Assembly (NCBI RefSeq): GCF_018294505.1
Contig: NC_057801.1
Coordinates: forward strand, 849,051,639-849,115,638
Source of the DNA: Triticum aestivum
Lineage: Eukaryota > Streptophyta > Magnoliopsida > Poales > Poaceae
Length of the DNA stretch: 64,000 nucleotides
Reading direction: 5' to 3'
Both the position numbers and the translations under genes were made by a program. Shown here piece after piece: positions 47,684-60,000 of this stretch (its first letter is position 1; the number at the start of each line of letters is the position of its first letter). The notes below the pieces were generated by a model. It was given only the letters and a program-made list of their open reading frames with translations. It was not told where the DNA came from and searched no databases.

Positions 47684-47905
47684 TACTCCCTTCGTTTCTC
47701 TTTTACTTTGCATACAAGATTTGTCTTGAGTCAAATTTTATAAAGTTTGACCAAATTGATATAATAGAGAAGTTGATTCAATGATGCATCTAATGGCGGC
47801 GTCGATTTTATATTGTGAATGTTTATCTTTTTACTATAATCTTAGTCAAACTTTATTATGTTTAACTTTAGATAAATTTTATATGCGGAATAAAAAGAAA
47901 ATAGA
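47684..47905. mobile_element. Stowaway-type MITE, right end worn
   Basis: TA, then CTCCCTTCGTTTCTCTTTTA at the left. The inverted counterpart TAAAAAGAAA lies near 47893-47902, with internal AGTCAAA/TTTGACC stems. It sits about 40 bp upstream of the putative TATA of the lipoxygenase gene. Confidence 0.65.
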
Positions 47906-47948
47906 TTCAAACTTCATAAAGTACTCAGTAGTAGGTGTGACTGAGACT

Positions 47949-47956
47949 TATATTAA
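47949..47956 (+). promoter_or_regulatory. Candidate TATA box of the lipoxygenase gene
   Basis: TATATTAA, 128 bp upstream of the chosen ATG, in an AT-rich patch right after the MITE. The spacing gives a leader of about 100 nt and argues against an upstream in-frame Met at 47961. Confidence 0.4.
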
Positions 47957-48083
47957 ATTAATGGTACCACTTGTTTATCGTGGCTTCTTCCGCCCGTCTG
48001 GATCTGGTGGGCAGAACCAGGACACCACCGTTGAATTCCATAGCTGGCTGGCTAATCTCCGCCGAGCTGAGCTGGGTGGAGAG

Positions 48084-51000
48084 ATGCTGCGGAGCACCTT
48101 GCCGCTGCACCGGGTGACGGCGAAGAACAAGGAGGCGTGGAGGAAGGAGGCGTCGAAGAAGAAGGTCCGGATCCTGGGCAGGGCGGTGCTGGTCAAGAGC
48201 GACGTGCTCGACCTCGGCGACTTCCACTCCTCCCTCCTCGACGGCGCCCAAAAGTTGCTCGACAAGGACGACGGCATCTGCTTCCACCTCGTCAGCGCCA
48301 CCCTGCCAGACCCCAGTAATTAAGCGCTCCGTTCCCCTCTCTTCCTTTTCCCTCCTCCCTGCATTTTCTTGTTGTCTGGGTTCTGCGAGCGGCAGGTCAA
48401 GAGCAAGAAACAATACAAAAAAGAAAAAGGAAAAACAGCTCGCGGATTTATCTCTCGGCTGAAACAGCCAGATCGATTGATCGAATAATGCGTTGATTTT
48501 TGTCGCAGGCAAGGGGAATAGGGGATGGGTGGGGAGGCCGGCGCACCTGCAGGAGATGGTGGTGACCAACAAGTCGACAGCGGCGGGGGAGTCGGTCTTC
48601 ACGGTGACGTTCGACTCCGACGAGTCGCAGGGCATCCCCGGCGCCGTCATCGTCAGGAACAGCCACCGCTCCGAGTTCCTCCTGAAGACGCTCACCATCG
48701 ACAGCGTCCCAGGCAAGAGAACCGTCGTCTTCGTCGCCAACTCCTGGATCTACCCAAACGATGACCGCGTCTTCTTCGCCAACGATGTGAGTACAAATCC
48801 ATTTTCCATTTTCACCACCTTCAACCCAAAAATAATATTCTTCATGTCTGGTCTGCTACACCCAATCATACTAAAATAATTGTGATGGATCTTTACCAGA
48901 ATTGGATCCTAGGCAACTCTTTTTTACTACCCCAAAGAGAGGGGGTATTAGTTTTCATTATTTTGTAGCCATTTTGGATAGTTTGTAAATTACTTTTATT
49001 AATTCTTAAATGATAAAATAAAATTTAAAAAAATATTTGCCACAGATGAAATGCGTCGGCCGGTTGGGTGCGCCGGGTGGACAAGAGCTGGTAATTGTCC
49101 ACGGTGCCCGTTGGATCGAGTTACCCTTAAGTACTAACCATCTATTGGGAGTTGTGGGAAGAGAGGAATGCACAAATCTTTCGTAATAATGCCATTTCCA
49201 TAGGAGTCATTGTTGCTAGGATTAAGTAGGAGACCTCACTTTGGATCTCACTTTGGATCATTGTGGGAGTGAGGCATTTGAATAACGTAATGCTATCTTA
49301 ATAAAGAGCTGATTCAGATAGCAAGTTGATTGCATTCAGATAACAGACCTCACCTTGTATTTAAATATAGCAAGTTGATAGCTAATCCCCCGCGGCTGGA
49401 GGCTCTCCTCGCACGACGCAGCTGCTGAGGCGCGATGCGGTGGCGGGAGCAGGGCCGGTCTGGACGTGGCTGCAGGTGGACGCAGTGGCTGCATAATATT
49501 CTGAGCAAACCTGGCCAAATGGGCCAGCCCGGCACGGCACGGCCCGCCCTGAGATAAACGGGCCAGGCACGGCACGGCCCGCTCAGGCACGCGAACTACT
49601 CGGGCCGTGCCGAGCCGGCACGCGTGCTGGCCTTCGAGGCCCAGGCACGGCCCCTGGCTATACGTGCTGGCCCGTTGGCCCGTATGGCCCGAGGTAGCCC
49701 GCCGGCACGAGGTGGCCCGATTTTTTCAAAAAAAGCACGTCACATGGGTGGTGCAGGCTGCAGGCGCGCTCGTCGGCTTAGGCTGGTCACAATGGGCAAG
49801 AACATAAGCTAGTAACTTACACACTTCCCTAGACTATGTTACTACCTCCATAGTGAATAGGAACATCTATGTAGTGTCATACAACAATGTATTTATTAGG
49901 TTATAGACTCATTGTTTCTTGAAGTGTGTGATGTTCCGGTAACTTAGCTAGTTATCACAAACACCTCTCTCTTCATTAAATATGTGCCACACAAGCAAAG
50001 TTGTATTAGAGTGTGTGATGTTACTCCTAAGTTCCTTCCCATTGTGACCAGCCTTATGCCATCGATGCAGGCATGCAGCAACGCAGGGCTGCAGCCTTCA
50101 TGCATGCATGCATGCACGTCTCGCTTCGTTTTTTAGTACATGTTTTCGTTGTACCTGGTATGTGGCACTAGCACGATAGCAACAGTAGGTTTTGCTACGT
50201 TTATTACTTCCAAAGAATTTGTAGGACGTTTATTACATCCAAAAAATAAGAAGAAAGTTTGTATGTCAGAAAATAAGTATAGAAAGTTGAAAAAATATAT
50301 GACAATGTGTCATCATGTGGGATAAATTTTGAGCTTTATTAAAGCATGCCTCATTAAAACCTTCCGTCCCTAAGAAGTAAAAGAGTACAATGCCATGCTC
50401 AAGATAAAAAAACGAAAATTACAAAGAGTACAACTACATGGCTTGGTGCCCTGCGGCCTGCTCGTCTGTCTTGTCGTGTTTCTGCTTATGGCGATGAAGG
50501 TGGCCGATTCCTCCGTTCCCCAGGCTCAACAAGATTCCACATCTTTTGCACTTAGCTTTACGCACGTTGACACCATCCACCACAAATACTTCTTCATCAA
50601 AGTAGTTCCAGACGGGCGAGACTCTTCGTTGAACATTTGGAGCATCCATGTGTTGAGTGTGGAAATGAGATGGGGTTTGAGTGTGAGAAATAAGAGGGGG
50701 TAGGAAGCCCTTTATATAGCCAAAAAACTTACTATCTTTACATGGGATGGCACGTTAGGCACGCTAGGCACGGTAGGCACGGTAGGCACGTTAGGCAAAA
50801 ATAAGTCCAAAAAAATAAAATGAGGAAAGTGCCATCATGTGGGATAAATGAGGAAAGTGCCATCATGTGGGATAAATCTCGAGCTTTATTAGTGACTGCC
50901 TCATTAAAACCTTCCATCCCTGAGAAGTAAAAGAGTACAAAGCCACGCTCTAGATTACAAAAGGAAAAGAAAATTACAAAATCATAAGAAAATTACAAAA

Positions 51001-54000
51001 GGAAAAAATATAAAGACCTAATTTGCCCTACAATGTTCAAATATTCAAAAATGAGACAAAACATACCTAAACCCCTCTAAACCCCCCTAAACCCCTCTAA
51101 CCCCACACTAAACCCCACCCATCGCTGCCACCGGAGGAGGGCACGTCACACGCTCCCCCCTCGCTCCTCCCTGACCAGATCACCAGACGAGAGACGAGCA
51201 ACGGTTCTTTCTGCTATCGATGGAACCCATCCCGTGCCGTGCGTGCCGTGCCGTGCTGGGCCATGCTCGTGCCTGGCCCATTACTGTGCGTGTCGTGCCG
51301 GGCATAGCAGCCCAGGCACGGCCCTAGCCGGCCCACGTGCCAGGCACGGCCCACTTCGCCTCGTGCCGTGCTGGCCCATGACGGGCCAGGCACGCGGGCT
51401 TTCATGCCAGCCCATTTAACAGGCCCGTTTGGTCAGGTTTGATTCTGAGCAGTTCAAATATTCGGCCTAATTTGGAGTTTCAGCATCCGGATGACCCAAA
51501 AGTGCATGTACAGCCCATGTTTAAATACACGCTGCAATACAAGTATTTCTTAAGTGATGAAAATGACATAGATAGATGTATGAGTAAGTTAGAGTGGCAT
51601 TTTTCCAAGTGGTGAAAGTCGTTGCGGCATAGATCCAATTAATGGCAAACTGGAAATAGATACTAGGAGTACGTAGGAGTACTCAAGAAGAAAAGATGCC
51701 AAATTGCCAAGTTGATTTGGTACAGACAAGCAACTTCCAGGTTACTATTATTTGGTCAGATCCATCACCTAAGCTGTAAAGTTGCTGTTGCTGGGTCCGG
51801 GCCTAGTCTTTGGGTCAAGTCAACGGCTGGCCTTTCGTTGTGTCAATAATGCCTTGTTAGGAAAATGTAGTGCATAGTAGATATCCTATACGTCGCATAA
51901 AATTCATATTAGCATGAATGAAAAAGTAAGCTTTTTGAGAACTTCGGTCCTTTGATTGTCTGCTGATAGTAAAACATTTTGCTTGGCTGATCGATTCAAA
52001 ATGACCGACCGAGTGCTGTGCCAGGCTGCTGGCTACCTTCCCTGCATGCTCAACAACTCCTTTCCGACTAATTCTTAAGTTTTTTCCTAAGATAATGAAC
52101 TGATATTACAAGTTACCAGTAACGACGAAGATTGTAAGTTGCAAATGCCATCAACTTGCTATCTGAATAAGCTTCTGGAATCTCTGGATCCACAACTAGC
52201 TGTTAGATCTTAAAAGCAAGGTGGCAACTTTTCTACTGTTTACCAAAAGGAACAGCTTTATTTAACTGTTCCCCTGATGATCAGAGGAATGGGAGACAGA
52301 AATACGAAACCGTTTTCAGAAATAGTATATCACAAATGACACACTTAGTTATCTATTTCTCACTGGTTAATTAGTAGCATTCTCATTTTAAATCCGTGAG
52401 CACCTGCTAGAGGTTTGGGGACTGAGTAAAACTACTCTATTGTTTTTTGAATCTGTCACCTCATTTTTCTTGCTATTTTGCAGACCTACCTGCCCAGCAA
52501 AATGCCCGCACCTTTGGTGCAATACCGGCGAAACGAACTCATCAATCTCCAAGGCGACGGTACAGAAAGAGAGTATAAGGAGCATGACCGTGTGTACCGC
52601 TATGACTACTACAATGACCTGGGAGAGCCAGGCAGGGGCGAGATGTATGCACGGCCGATCCTCGGCGGCAGCCAAGAACTTCCATATCCCCGCCGTGGCA
52701 GAACAGGCCGAGGCCCAACAAAAACAGGTGAGTTTTGGTGTGGTATATCTTCAACTATGCACAACCATGTCACCTTGCAATTGGACTCATATTGGGGGTT
52801 TGATCTTGTCACCAGACCCTAGATCAGAGAGCAGAATTCCTCAGTACAAGGTCATGAACATCTATGTCCCACGCGATGAGCGCATTGGGCACCTCAAGTT
52901 GTCTGACTTCCTTGGGTACTCTCTCAAGGCCATCACCGATGCTGTTCTTCCGATAATTAGGACCTATGTTGACAGTACACCCAAGGAGTTTGATTCGTTT
53001 CAAGATATCTATGATCTCTATGATGGTCTTCTGAAATTGCCCATTAACCAACACTCAAAGGAGCTCAAGAATAAAATCCCCCTTCATTTTATTAAAAGTG
53101 TTTTACCATCTGTTGGTGACGACTTCCTAAACTTGCCCCTTCCACATGTTATCAAATCAGGTAATCAGCTGTGTGCATGACTTAAAACGGCCATCCCTTG
53201 TTTTACATTTTATACTTCTTGCAATTTATTTTCTTAAATTGTAGATCCGTATGCTTGGAAATCAGATGAGGAGTTTGCACGTGAGATGCTTGCAGGCATG
53301 AACCCGGTTTGCATCAGACGTCTGACGGTTAGCACCTACATATGACATTTAAAGAAGAATAAACCATCTCCTCATAATCGATTGAGAATTCCTCATTTGT
53401 TTTCTATTTTATGACCACAGGAGTTCCCTGTAAAAAGTACTCTGGATCCAAGTGTGTACGGGGACCAGTCAAGCACAATCACTGAAGATCAAATTCAGCA
53501 GAACCTGGAAGGCCTCACAGTGACACAGGTGTGTTCAATGAATCATTGAGCTATTTTGTGGTCAAAAAAGGAAATTTCATTGAGCTGCAAATTGCTAGTG
53601 AACCGCATATGGAGAGATTGATTGTCCTAACAACCATGTATTGTGCAGGCAATGGAGAGTAACAGGCTCTTCATTTTAGATCACCACGATAACTTCATGC
53701 CATTCCTTGACCGCATCAACAAGTTGGAAGGCAACTTCATCTACGCTTCAAGGACCCTGCTGTTCCTGAAGGCCGACGGTACGCTGAAGCCCTTGGCCAT
53801 TGAGCTGAGCCTGCCGCACCCTGATGGGCTTCAGCATGGCGCAGAGAGCAGGGTGTATGTTCCGGCTGACGAACGAGTTGACGGCCAGATCTGGCAGCTT
53901 GCCAAGGCTTACGCCTGCGTCAATGACTCTGCTTGGCATCAACTAATCAGCCACTGGTATGAATGATGAGTATATGTAGATTCCAATTGATACCAAATTA

Positions 54001-55166
54001 GTGCTGAGCTTTTATAGTGTTTCTCTAGGTTGAACACACATGCGGTGATGGAGCCGTTTGTGATTGCGACGAACCGGCAACTGAGTGTGGTGCATCCCGT
54101 GCACAAACTGCTGAGCCCACACTACCGCGACACGATGAACATCAACGCCATGGCGCGGACGGTGCTCATCAACGCTGGCGGCTTATTTGAGCTGACTGTC
54201 TTCCCAGGAAAGTACGCGCTCGAGATGTCTTCAGTAGTGTATAAGAAGTGGAAACTCACCGAGCAGGGCCTCCCCGACGACCTAGTCAAAAGGTAAAAAG
54301 AGGAGCTCATTTTTTTTAGCGTGGAAGAATATTTGACTGAAGATGGATTTCGCTTGCTTGTTTGTGTGCGCATTGCATGCAGGGGCATGGCTGTGCGAGA
54401 CCCGTCGAGCCCATACGGCATCCGTCTGCTGCTAAAGGACTACCCGTACGCCGTGGACGGGCTGGCGATCTGGTGGGCAATCCAGCAATGGGTGAAGGAG
54501 TACTTGGGCATCTATTACCCCAACGACTGCGTGCTCCAAGCTGACAAGGAGCTAAAGGAGTGGTGGAAAGAGGTCCGCGAAGTCGGGCACGGCGACCTCA
54601 AGGACGAGGACTGGTGGCCCAAGATGGAGACCGTCGAGGAGCTGGCCAAGACATGCATCACCATCATCTGGGTGGCGTCGGCCCTGCACGCGTCAGTCAA
54701 CTTTGGGCAGTACCAGTACGCGGGGTACCTCCCAAACCGGCCGACGGTCAGCCGGCAGAAGATGCCGGTGCCCGGAACGGAGGAGTACACACAGCTGGAG
54801 CGTGGTGACGAGGAGGCCGACAGGGTTTTCATCCACACCATCAGCCAGTACTTGCAGAGCATCCTCGGCCTCACCCTCATCCAGACCCTGTCGAAGCACT
54901 CGTCGGACGAAGTGTACCTCGGGCAGCGCGACACGCCGGAGTGGACGTCGGATGCCAAGGCACTGGAGTTGTTCGAAAGGTTCGGCACACAGCTGGTGGA
55001 GATCGAGGAGCGGATCACGGCGATGAACAAGGATCCGGCGCTCAAGAACCGGAACGGGCCGGTGAATATGCCGTACATGCTGCTGTACCCCAACACGTCG
55101 GACCTCACCGGCGATCGAGCCTGTGGGCTTACTGGCATGGGCATCCCCAACAGCGTCTCCATCTGA
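48084..55166 (+). CDS. Linoleate 9S-lipoxygenase (9 exons, 881 aa)
   Basis: Coding exons: 48084-48315, 48509-48786, 52484-52727, 52816-53160, 53245-53327, 53421-53528, 53649-53956, 54029-54292, 54383-55166. All sites are GT-AG, phases agree and no stop interrupts 881 residues, the normal length. The N-terminal PLAT/LH2 domain is followed by the catalytic domain. Iron ligands are all present: His532 and His537 (SHWLNTH), His723 and Asn727 (ALHASVNFG), and the C-terminal Ile881 (SVSI). Ala582 predicts S stereochemistry. Thr589-Val590, where 13-lipoxygenases have a Phe, predicts 9-position oxygenation of linoleic and linolenic acid. No plastid transit peptide, so probably cytosolic. The N-terminus ([19 protein letters not shown]) differs from well-known cereal LoxA proteins, suggesting a separate 9-LOX paralogue. 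The ATG at 48084 is preferred over the in-frame 47961. Confidence 0.92.
49781..50053. mobile_element. Tourist (PIF/Harbinger) MITE nested in the hAT element
   Basis: TTA on both sides (49778-49780, 50054-50056), with inverted ends GGCTGGTCACAATGGG. 273 bp, non-coding. Confidence 0.9.
50311..50980. repeat. Direct repeats inside the hAT element
   Basis: A roughly 115-bp segment (CATCATGTGGGATAAAT...) occurs at 50311 and 50861, 550 bp apart. A 28-bp tandem (GAGGAAAGTGCCATCATGTG) lies at about 50822-50877. A 10-bp unit (GGCACGNTA) is repeated five times near 50751-50798. Confidence 0.7.
50434..50649 (-). pseudogene. BED-type zinc finger, remnant of hAT transposase
   Basis: 71 codons: [20 protein letters not shown], then CKRC and HLHRHKQKH, the Cys2-His2 set of BED fingers. 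BED fingers are the DNA-binding N-terminus of hAT transposases. The catalytic core and dimerisation region do not follow, so this is an internally deleted copy. Confidence 0.75.
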
Positions 55167-56754
55167 GCCTCCGTCGTCGGTTTGTTGTGTCGCGCAGTGC
55201 ACTGCGTTTCTTTCTTACAATGTTGTCATGTCGTCAAACAAAGAATAAGTAGTATTGGCCCCCGATTATTTTTTCTGTAATTTCCAAACGTTCAGATAAC
55301 TTAGGTACAAAAATTCCATGGTAACTTTGAGATTGGAGGGGGGAGGGGGGGGGGGGGGGGGGGAGATTTGTTGAAAAACATACCAAACGATAACTTTCGT
55401 TCAGAACATACCCCGGTAGCTTCTGCGTAAATAACATAGTAATATATGAACCGTGGAGCTGATAACTTATGTACAAACACCCGCAACAACCTTTGACCCG
55501 GGAAAAAGTTGTTGTAAATATACCTCTAACAATCGCCGTAACTTATTTAACAAGGAAAAAATTGTTGAAAAACATACCCCAGTAACTTATGTACAATAGC
55601 ACGGTAATATATGAACCGGAAACCCGATAACTTAAGTAGAAAACACTGTGATAACTTTGACCTATGGAAAAATAGTTGAAAATACAGATGGATCTGGGAC
55701 GTGAACAACGGATTAACGTGAACAACGGATCCATCCGTCGATGAGTTCCTTAACACGACCTTGAATTGTTTCCAAATCTACCATTAGCTTGCTTTTTTCC
55801 GAAATTGGGCGCTTTATTACTTAAAAGGTTTAAGCATTACACCCGGCCTACTAAGATACACATAGCCAACAAATTCCTCACGACAAGTCAAAATAAAAGA
55901 AGGCGAAATACGAAGAAGAATATTTATATGACGCCTAAATCGTAGGTAGCCAATCCTAAGATCATGCTGCCATCCATGTTGGGTAAAAGTACCCCTCGCC
56001 GTAGCCTCCAAACGTGTACACAACTCTGTAAACATGTCTTGATTCTCCACTCGCTGTAGAGAAAACTATAAATGAAGTGTCCCGGTATATCTGTAGATAA
56101 CCTGCATGAAAGAAATACAGCCAAGTTTTTTTTTTGCGAAAAAACTTCCAATCTATTCATCTTCAATCATGGCAGTACAACGAATACCAGAAATAAAAAT
56201 TACATTCAGAATTGTAGACCACCTAGCGACGACTACAAGCACCGAAGCGATTAACAATGTGTGAACGTCTATGTACCACGTTTACCACGTTCAGACCTGC
56301 AGGCCCCCCTAAATAATTTGTAGGACCTCGATCCATGGCCAAGTCTTCTCACATCTAAGATTTGCTAGGCCTTGTTTAATGGTTAATTAATGTCTGCCTG
56401 TTGTCGAGAGCTAGCTGAGATCTCAGGTCGACAGATGGTCTGGAATGGGGAACAAAGGTGAGGTATTCTCATTTGTTCATTTGTGAAGCCATGACTGGTC
56501 ACCTGTAGGCTATTGTTTGCTAATATGTGTTCATCATTATGTCTTGAAGCAAACATGAAAAATCATATACCTACACCTGTGTTCTCTATGATGAGCTGGT
56601 ATCATTTCCATTATATTTTGTTACCGGATTAAGAGCAAAGCAGTGCAGCTCAAATTAACAGAATCGTGAACTTCAAACATAGCAGCGAAATGAAGCATCA
56701 ATTTTCTTTTCAAGGAGCAAAAGATCAAAGCATGTTTCAGAGCCAGGTATAGCA
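55167..56754. other. Downstream of lipoxygenase: 3' UTR, G-run, retroposon debris
   Basis: AATAAG at 55244 may serve as poly-A signal. A G-rich run spans about 55335-55364. From 55370 to 55680 a loose repeat (ATAACTT, TTGAAAAACATACC, TAATATATGAACCG) recurs. At 55793-55900 and 56122-56255 short T-headed pieces (TTTTTTTTTTGCGAAAAAAC) look like 3' ends of 5'-truncated retroposons on the minus strand. No gene. Confidence 0.45.
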
Positions 56755-56818
56755 GTGTTTTTTTTAGAACGAAGACGCTAGAAGTGTCTGGCTTTAAATT
56801 AATAAAGCCCACAACGGA
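56755..56818 (-). mobile_element. 64-bp severely truncated retroposon
   Basis: Bounded on both sides by the exact 12-bp CCAGGTATAGCA (56743-56754 and 56819-56830). The insert starts with a T-run (poly-A on the minus strand) and contains TTTAAATTAATAAAGCCC. This fits L1-type target-primed insertion that aborted after about 60 nt. Confidence 0.75.
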
Positions 56819-57057
56819 CCAGGTATAGCATGTTTCAGAGTAGCAAACGGACGGACCAAAAGCAAAAGCCCAAGGCGTAGCTAGAGACTTAGTCAAGAAG
56901 GGTTCGTAGCCGGGCTGCGAGCACGTTACATGGCCGAAGCCCATGGACAGGAGCGTGCAGGCTCGCGAAACAAAAGATCACTCCCATCATTAGGGACGCG
57001 TCGCCGGCTCCCTAGCCGCCACGTAGACTTGGTGAACTCGTTCTTGCGTGTGCTTCA

Positions 57058-60000
57058 TCATCTCAGAGTCCTTCTGCTTCGCAACGGACTCCACTGCTGC
57101 AAGAGGATAGAGCATTTGCATATGATATTAGCCGGGTGCGATGGGAATGACCCCTCAATGGTAAATTTGTTGCGGGTGAGCCATAAGGACCATAACATCG
57201 CCCCTATACTAGTCCACATCACACGCTTGTGTTGACCCCGAACAGAATCCAGGAGTCCCACAAGTTTGGAAGAGGAGCGCGGGTCCCATGGGACACCGGC
57301 AGCCTCGCGCACAGTGCTCCAAGCAAACCTAGCTAGGGGACATAGGAAGAAGACGTGGTTTGTGTTCTCGGGTTTCCCACATAATGCGCAAGGACCCGTT
57401 GCCGGGCCGTTCCGTTTTGCAATGTTGATCGACATGGGGAGGCGGTCCCGGAACAATTGCCAAAGAAAAACTTTGATCTTTAGCGGAACGCGGGCTTGCC
57501 AAAGTCACATCACCTCCCTCTGTACCATCCCTTGGCACAGTTGGTTGTATAAGGACTTGACAGAAAACTTTCCGGAGGCGTTTAGATGCCACGACACCCT
57601 GTCGGGCTCATTTGACAGCACAACGGGGGAAACCAGATCCAGCAAAGTACCCCACCTAGCTGACTCCAGAGCACTAAGGCGCAGAAGGCTATGGCCTGGG
57701 GGAGCCAAAGCCTCTGCCACCCTTTGGTTTGGATGCACCGGAAGTGCATACAAATCCGGGAAATCTTGCCAAAGGGGGCGATTGCCGACCCAAAAATCAA
57801 TCCAGAAACGGGTGGGACGGCAGTTGCCGACATTGAATTTGGCCCCCTGGTCAAAAGTCGGTCTAATAGCCTGTAGGTCCTGCCAGAAAGGGGAGCCCCT
57901 CGCCTCGGCTTTGAAAAAATTCCCGTTGGGGAAGTACTTCGCCCTAAGGATATCAGCCCATAAGCCCGTCGCCCCTCGCGAAAGCTTCCAGATCCACTCG
58001 CACATGAGCGCAATGTTTTGTAGTCTGGTATTGGTGATACCTAGTCCTCCCAAGGACTTGGGCCTACATACCGCAGCCCATTTGACCATATGGTATTTGC
58101 GCTTGAGACCCGTCCCTTCCCAAAATAAGCGGACCCACGGCATGTCCATTTTGGCGTGAACCCCCTCGGCCAACAGGAAGAGGCCCATGGCGAACATGGG
58201 AAGCGAGGACAGACTCGAGTTGGTCAGGACGAGTCTAGCCGCCGAGGACATGAACTTGCCACACCAGGGGCTCACTTTCTTACCCAGTTTCCCATTTAGA
58301 GGTGCCCAATCATCTATGGTCACCCCTCATGGTGCTAGGGGCAGTCCTAAGTACGTAAAGGGGAACTTTCCCATTTTACAGTTGAGAAGGTCCGCGATGC
58401 GTCGCCCCTCCTCGCTATCTATCCCCATAGGTAGCATTTCACACTTGTGAAAATTGATCTTGAGACCGGACACCATTTCAAAGCTCACCGTTGCTATGCT
58501 GCGAGTATCTGGTTTGAACAGTAGCAGGGTGTCATCTGCCTACTGCAAGTGCGAGATCCCCCCTGGGATGAGATGGCCGACCACTCCCCTGATGTGGCTA
58601 GTCGTGGTCGCCCTCCGAAGCATAGCTGCAAGGGCATCCACCCCAAAATTGAACAACAGCGGGGATATCTGGTCACCCCTGACGCAGTCCCCGCTTATTC
58701 CGGAATAAGTTCCCTACTTCCCCGTTGATCGAGATGCCAGTCTGGCCACCCGAGACCAGCTGCATCACTCGATGGACTCACATGACCGAGAAACCCCGAC
58801 TGAGAAGGACCTGACGCAGAAAATTTCAGTTCACGCGGTCGTACGCTTTTTCGAAGTCTTATTTAAGAAGAATGGCCGGTTCCCTAGTGCGTTTTAGCTC
58901 AGGGAAGATCTCCTGCAACGCAGTTTGTGTGCGGCTAATAGTACGGTGCGCGATCGGGACGAGGCGGGAGGTGGTAGCTTTGGAACAGATCTTAAAAGGC
59001 ACATTAATAAGCGCGATAGGTCTAAATTGACGGATGTACGTCATCAGTTCCTGCCACCTTAGGGATGAGCGAGAGGACCCCAAAGTTGAGCCTGGAGATG
59101 TCTACTGTCCCACGCATAAAACCGTTGCACACCTCGAACATACGCCCCTGCAGGATCGACCAGAAGTGTTTGAACATTGGCACGGGCCACCCGTCCGGGC
59201 CTGGCGCAGTATCAGTTTTCATGCTCCTGAGAGCAGCATCAATCTCCTCGGGTAAAAAGGCGAGCCCCAGCTCCTCGTTTTCCCGATCGGTGACGAGCTG
59301 GGAAAGGTCCCATATGTCAGCGCGCACCCCAGCTTGCTGATCGTCGCTCGTCCCCATCAATTGGACATAGAAGTCGTAAACATGACGCACTATATCCGCC
59401 TGAGCTAGCAGTAACCCCTGTTCAGACTGCAAGCGAAGGATCGCACATCTACGTCGTCTCCCATTAGTGTAGGAGTGGAAGTATTTCGTGATGGCATCGC
59501 CTTTGAGGACCCACTTTAGGCCACCCCGATGCCTCCAGTACTCCTCTTCTGCTCAGAGCAGGGACTGCACCTGGTCTTCCAACGCGTAACGACGGGCCCA
59601 TTCTAGTTCCGAGAAAGGCCTCACGTCAGCCTGTTGGTCAAGACTCGCGATCTCTGTGAGGATACTCTCCCTGAGCATCCTATCCTGGCGGCCCAAGTTG
59701 GCCCCCCAGCCCTTGAGACTAGCCCGAAGGTGGCTCCCTACCGCAATCCAGAACTCCATCGGGTCCCGTTGGCCCCCCAGCTAACGCAAAAGTTACACTT
59801 CACCCTGAAGATGGAATCGAAGTCTGGATTTTCGAACCAAGCCGTTTGGAAGAAAAATCGAGGGCTTCGACGAACCCTGTCCTCCCCTGAGGTAAGGATA
59901 AGCGGGACGTGGCCCGACCCGATCCTGGTCTCCGCGACAAGCGAGCATAAGGGGTTAACCAGCTCCCAGTGAGGAGAGATAAACACCCTATCTAGCACTG

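Larger units (their letters stand above)
49506..51441 (-). mobile_element. hAT transposon, non-autonomous, in lipoxygenase intron 2
   Basis: Flanked on both sides by the identical 8-bp ATTCTGAG (49498-49505 and 51442-51449), the hAT target size. Ends are CAAACCTGGCC and (reversed) CAAACCTGACC. Both subterminal regions are packed with GGCACGGCCC-type repeats. Inside are a BED-finger remnant and a Tourist MITE. At 1.9 kb it lacks the transposase core. Confidence 0.88.

Noticed and set aside
47961..48083. Upstream in-frame Met extending the lipoxygenase by 41 residues
   Set aside because: It would start within about 10 bp of the candidate TATA box and adds no recognisable transit peptide; 48084 gives normal length.
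54515..55202. Minus-strand frames of 169-215 codons
   Set aside because: Antisense of the long last lipoxygenase exon, which is GC-rich.
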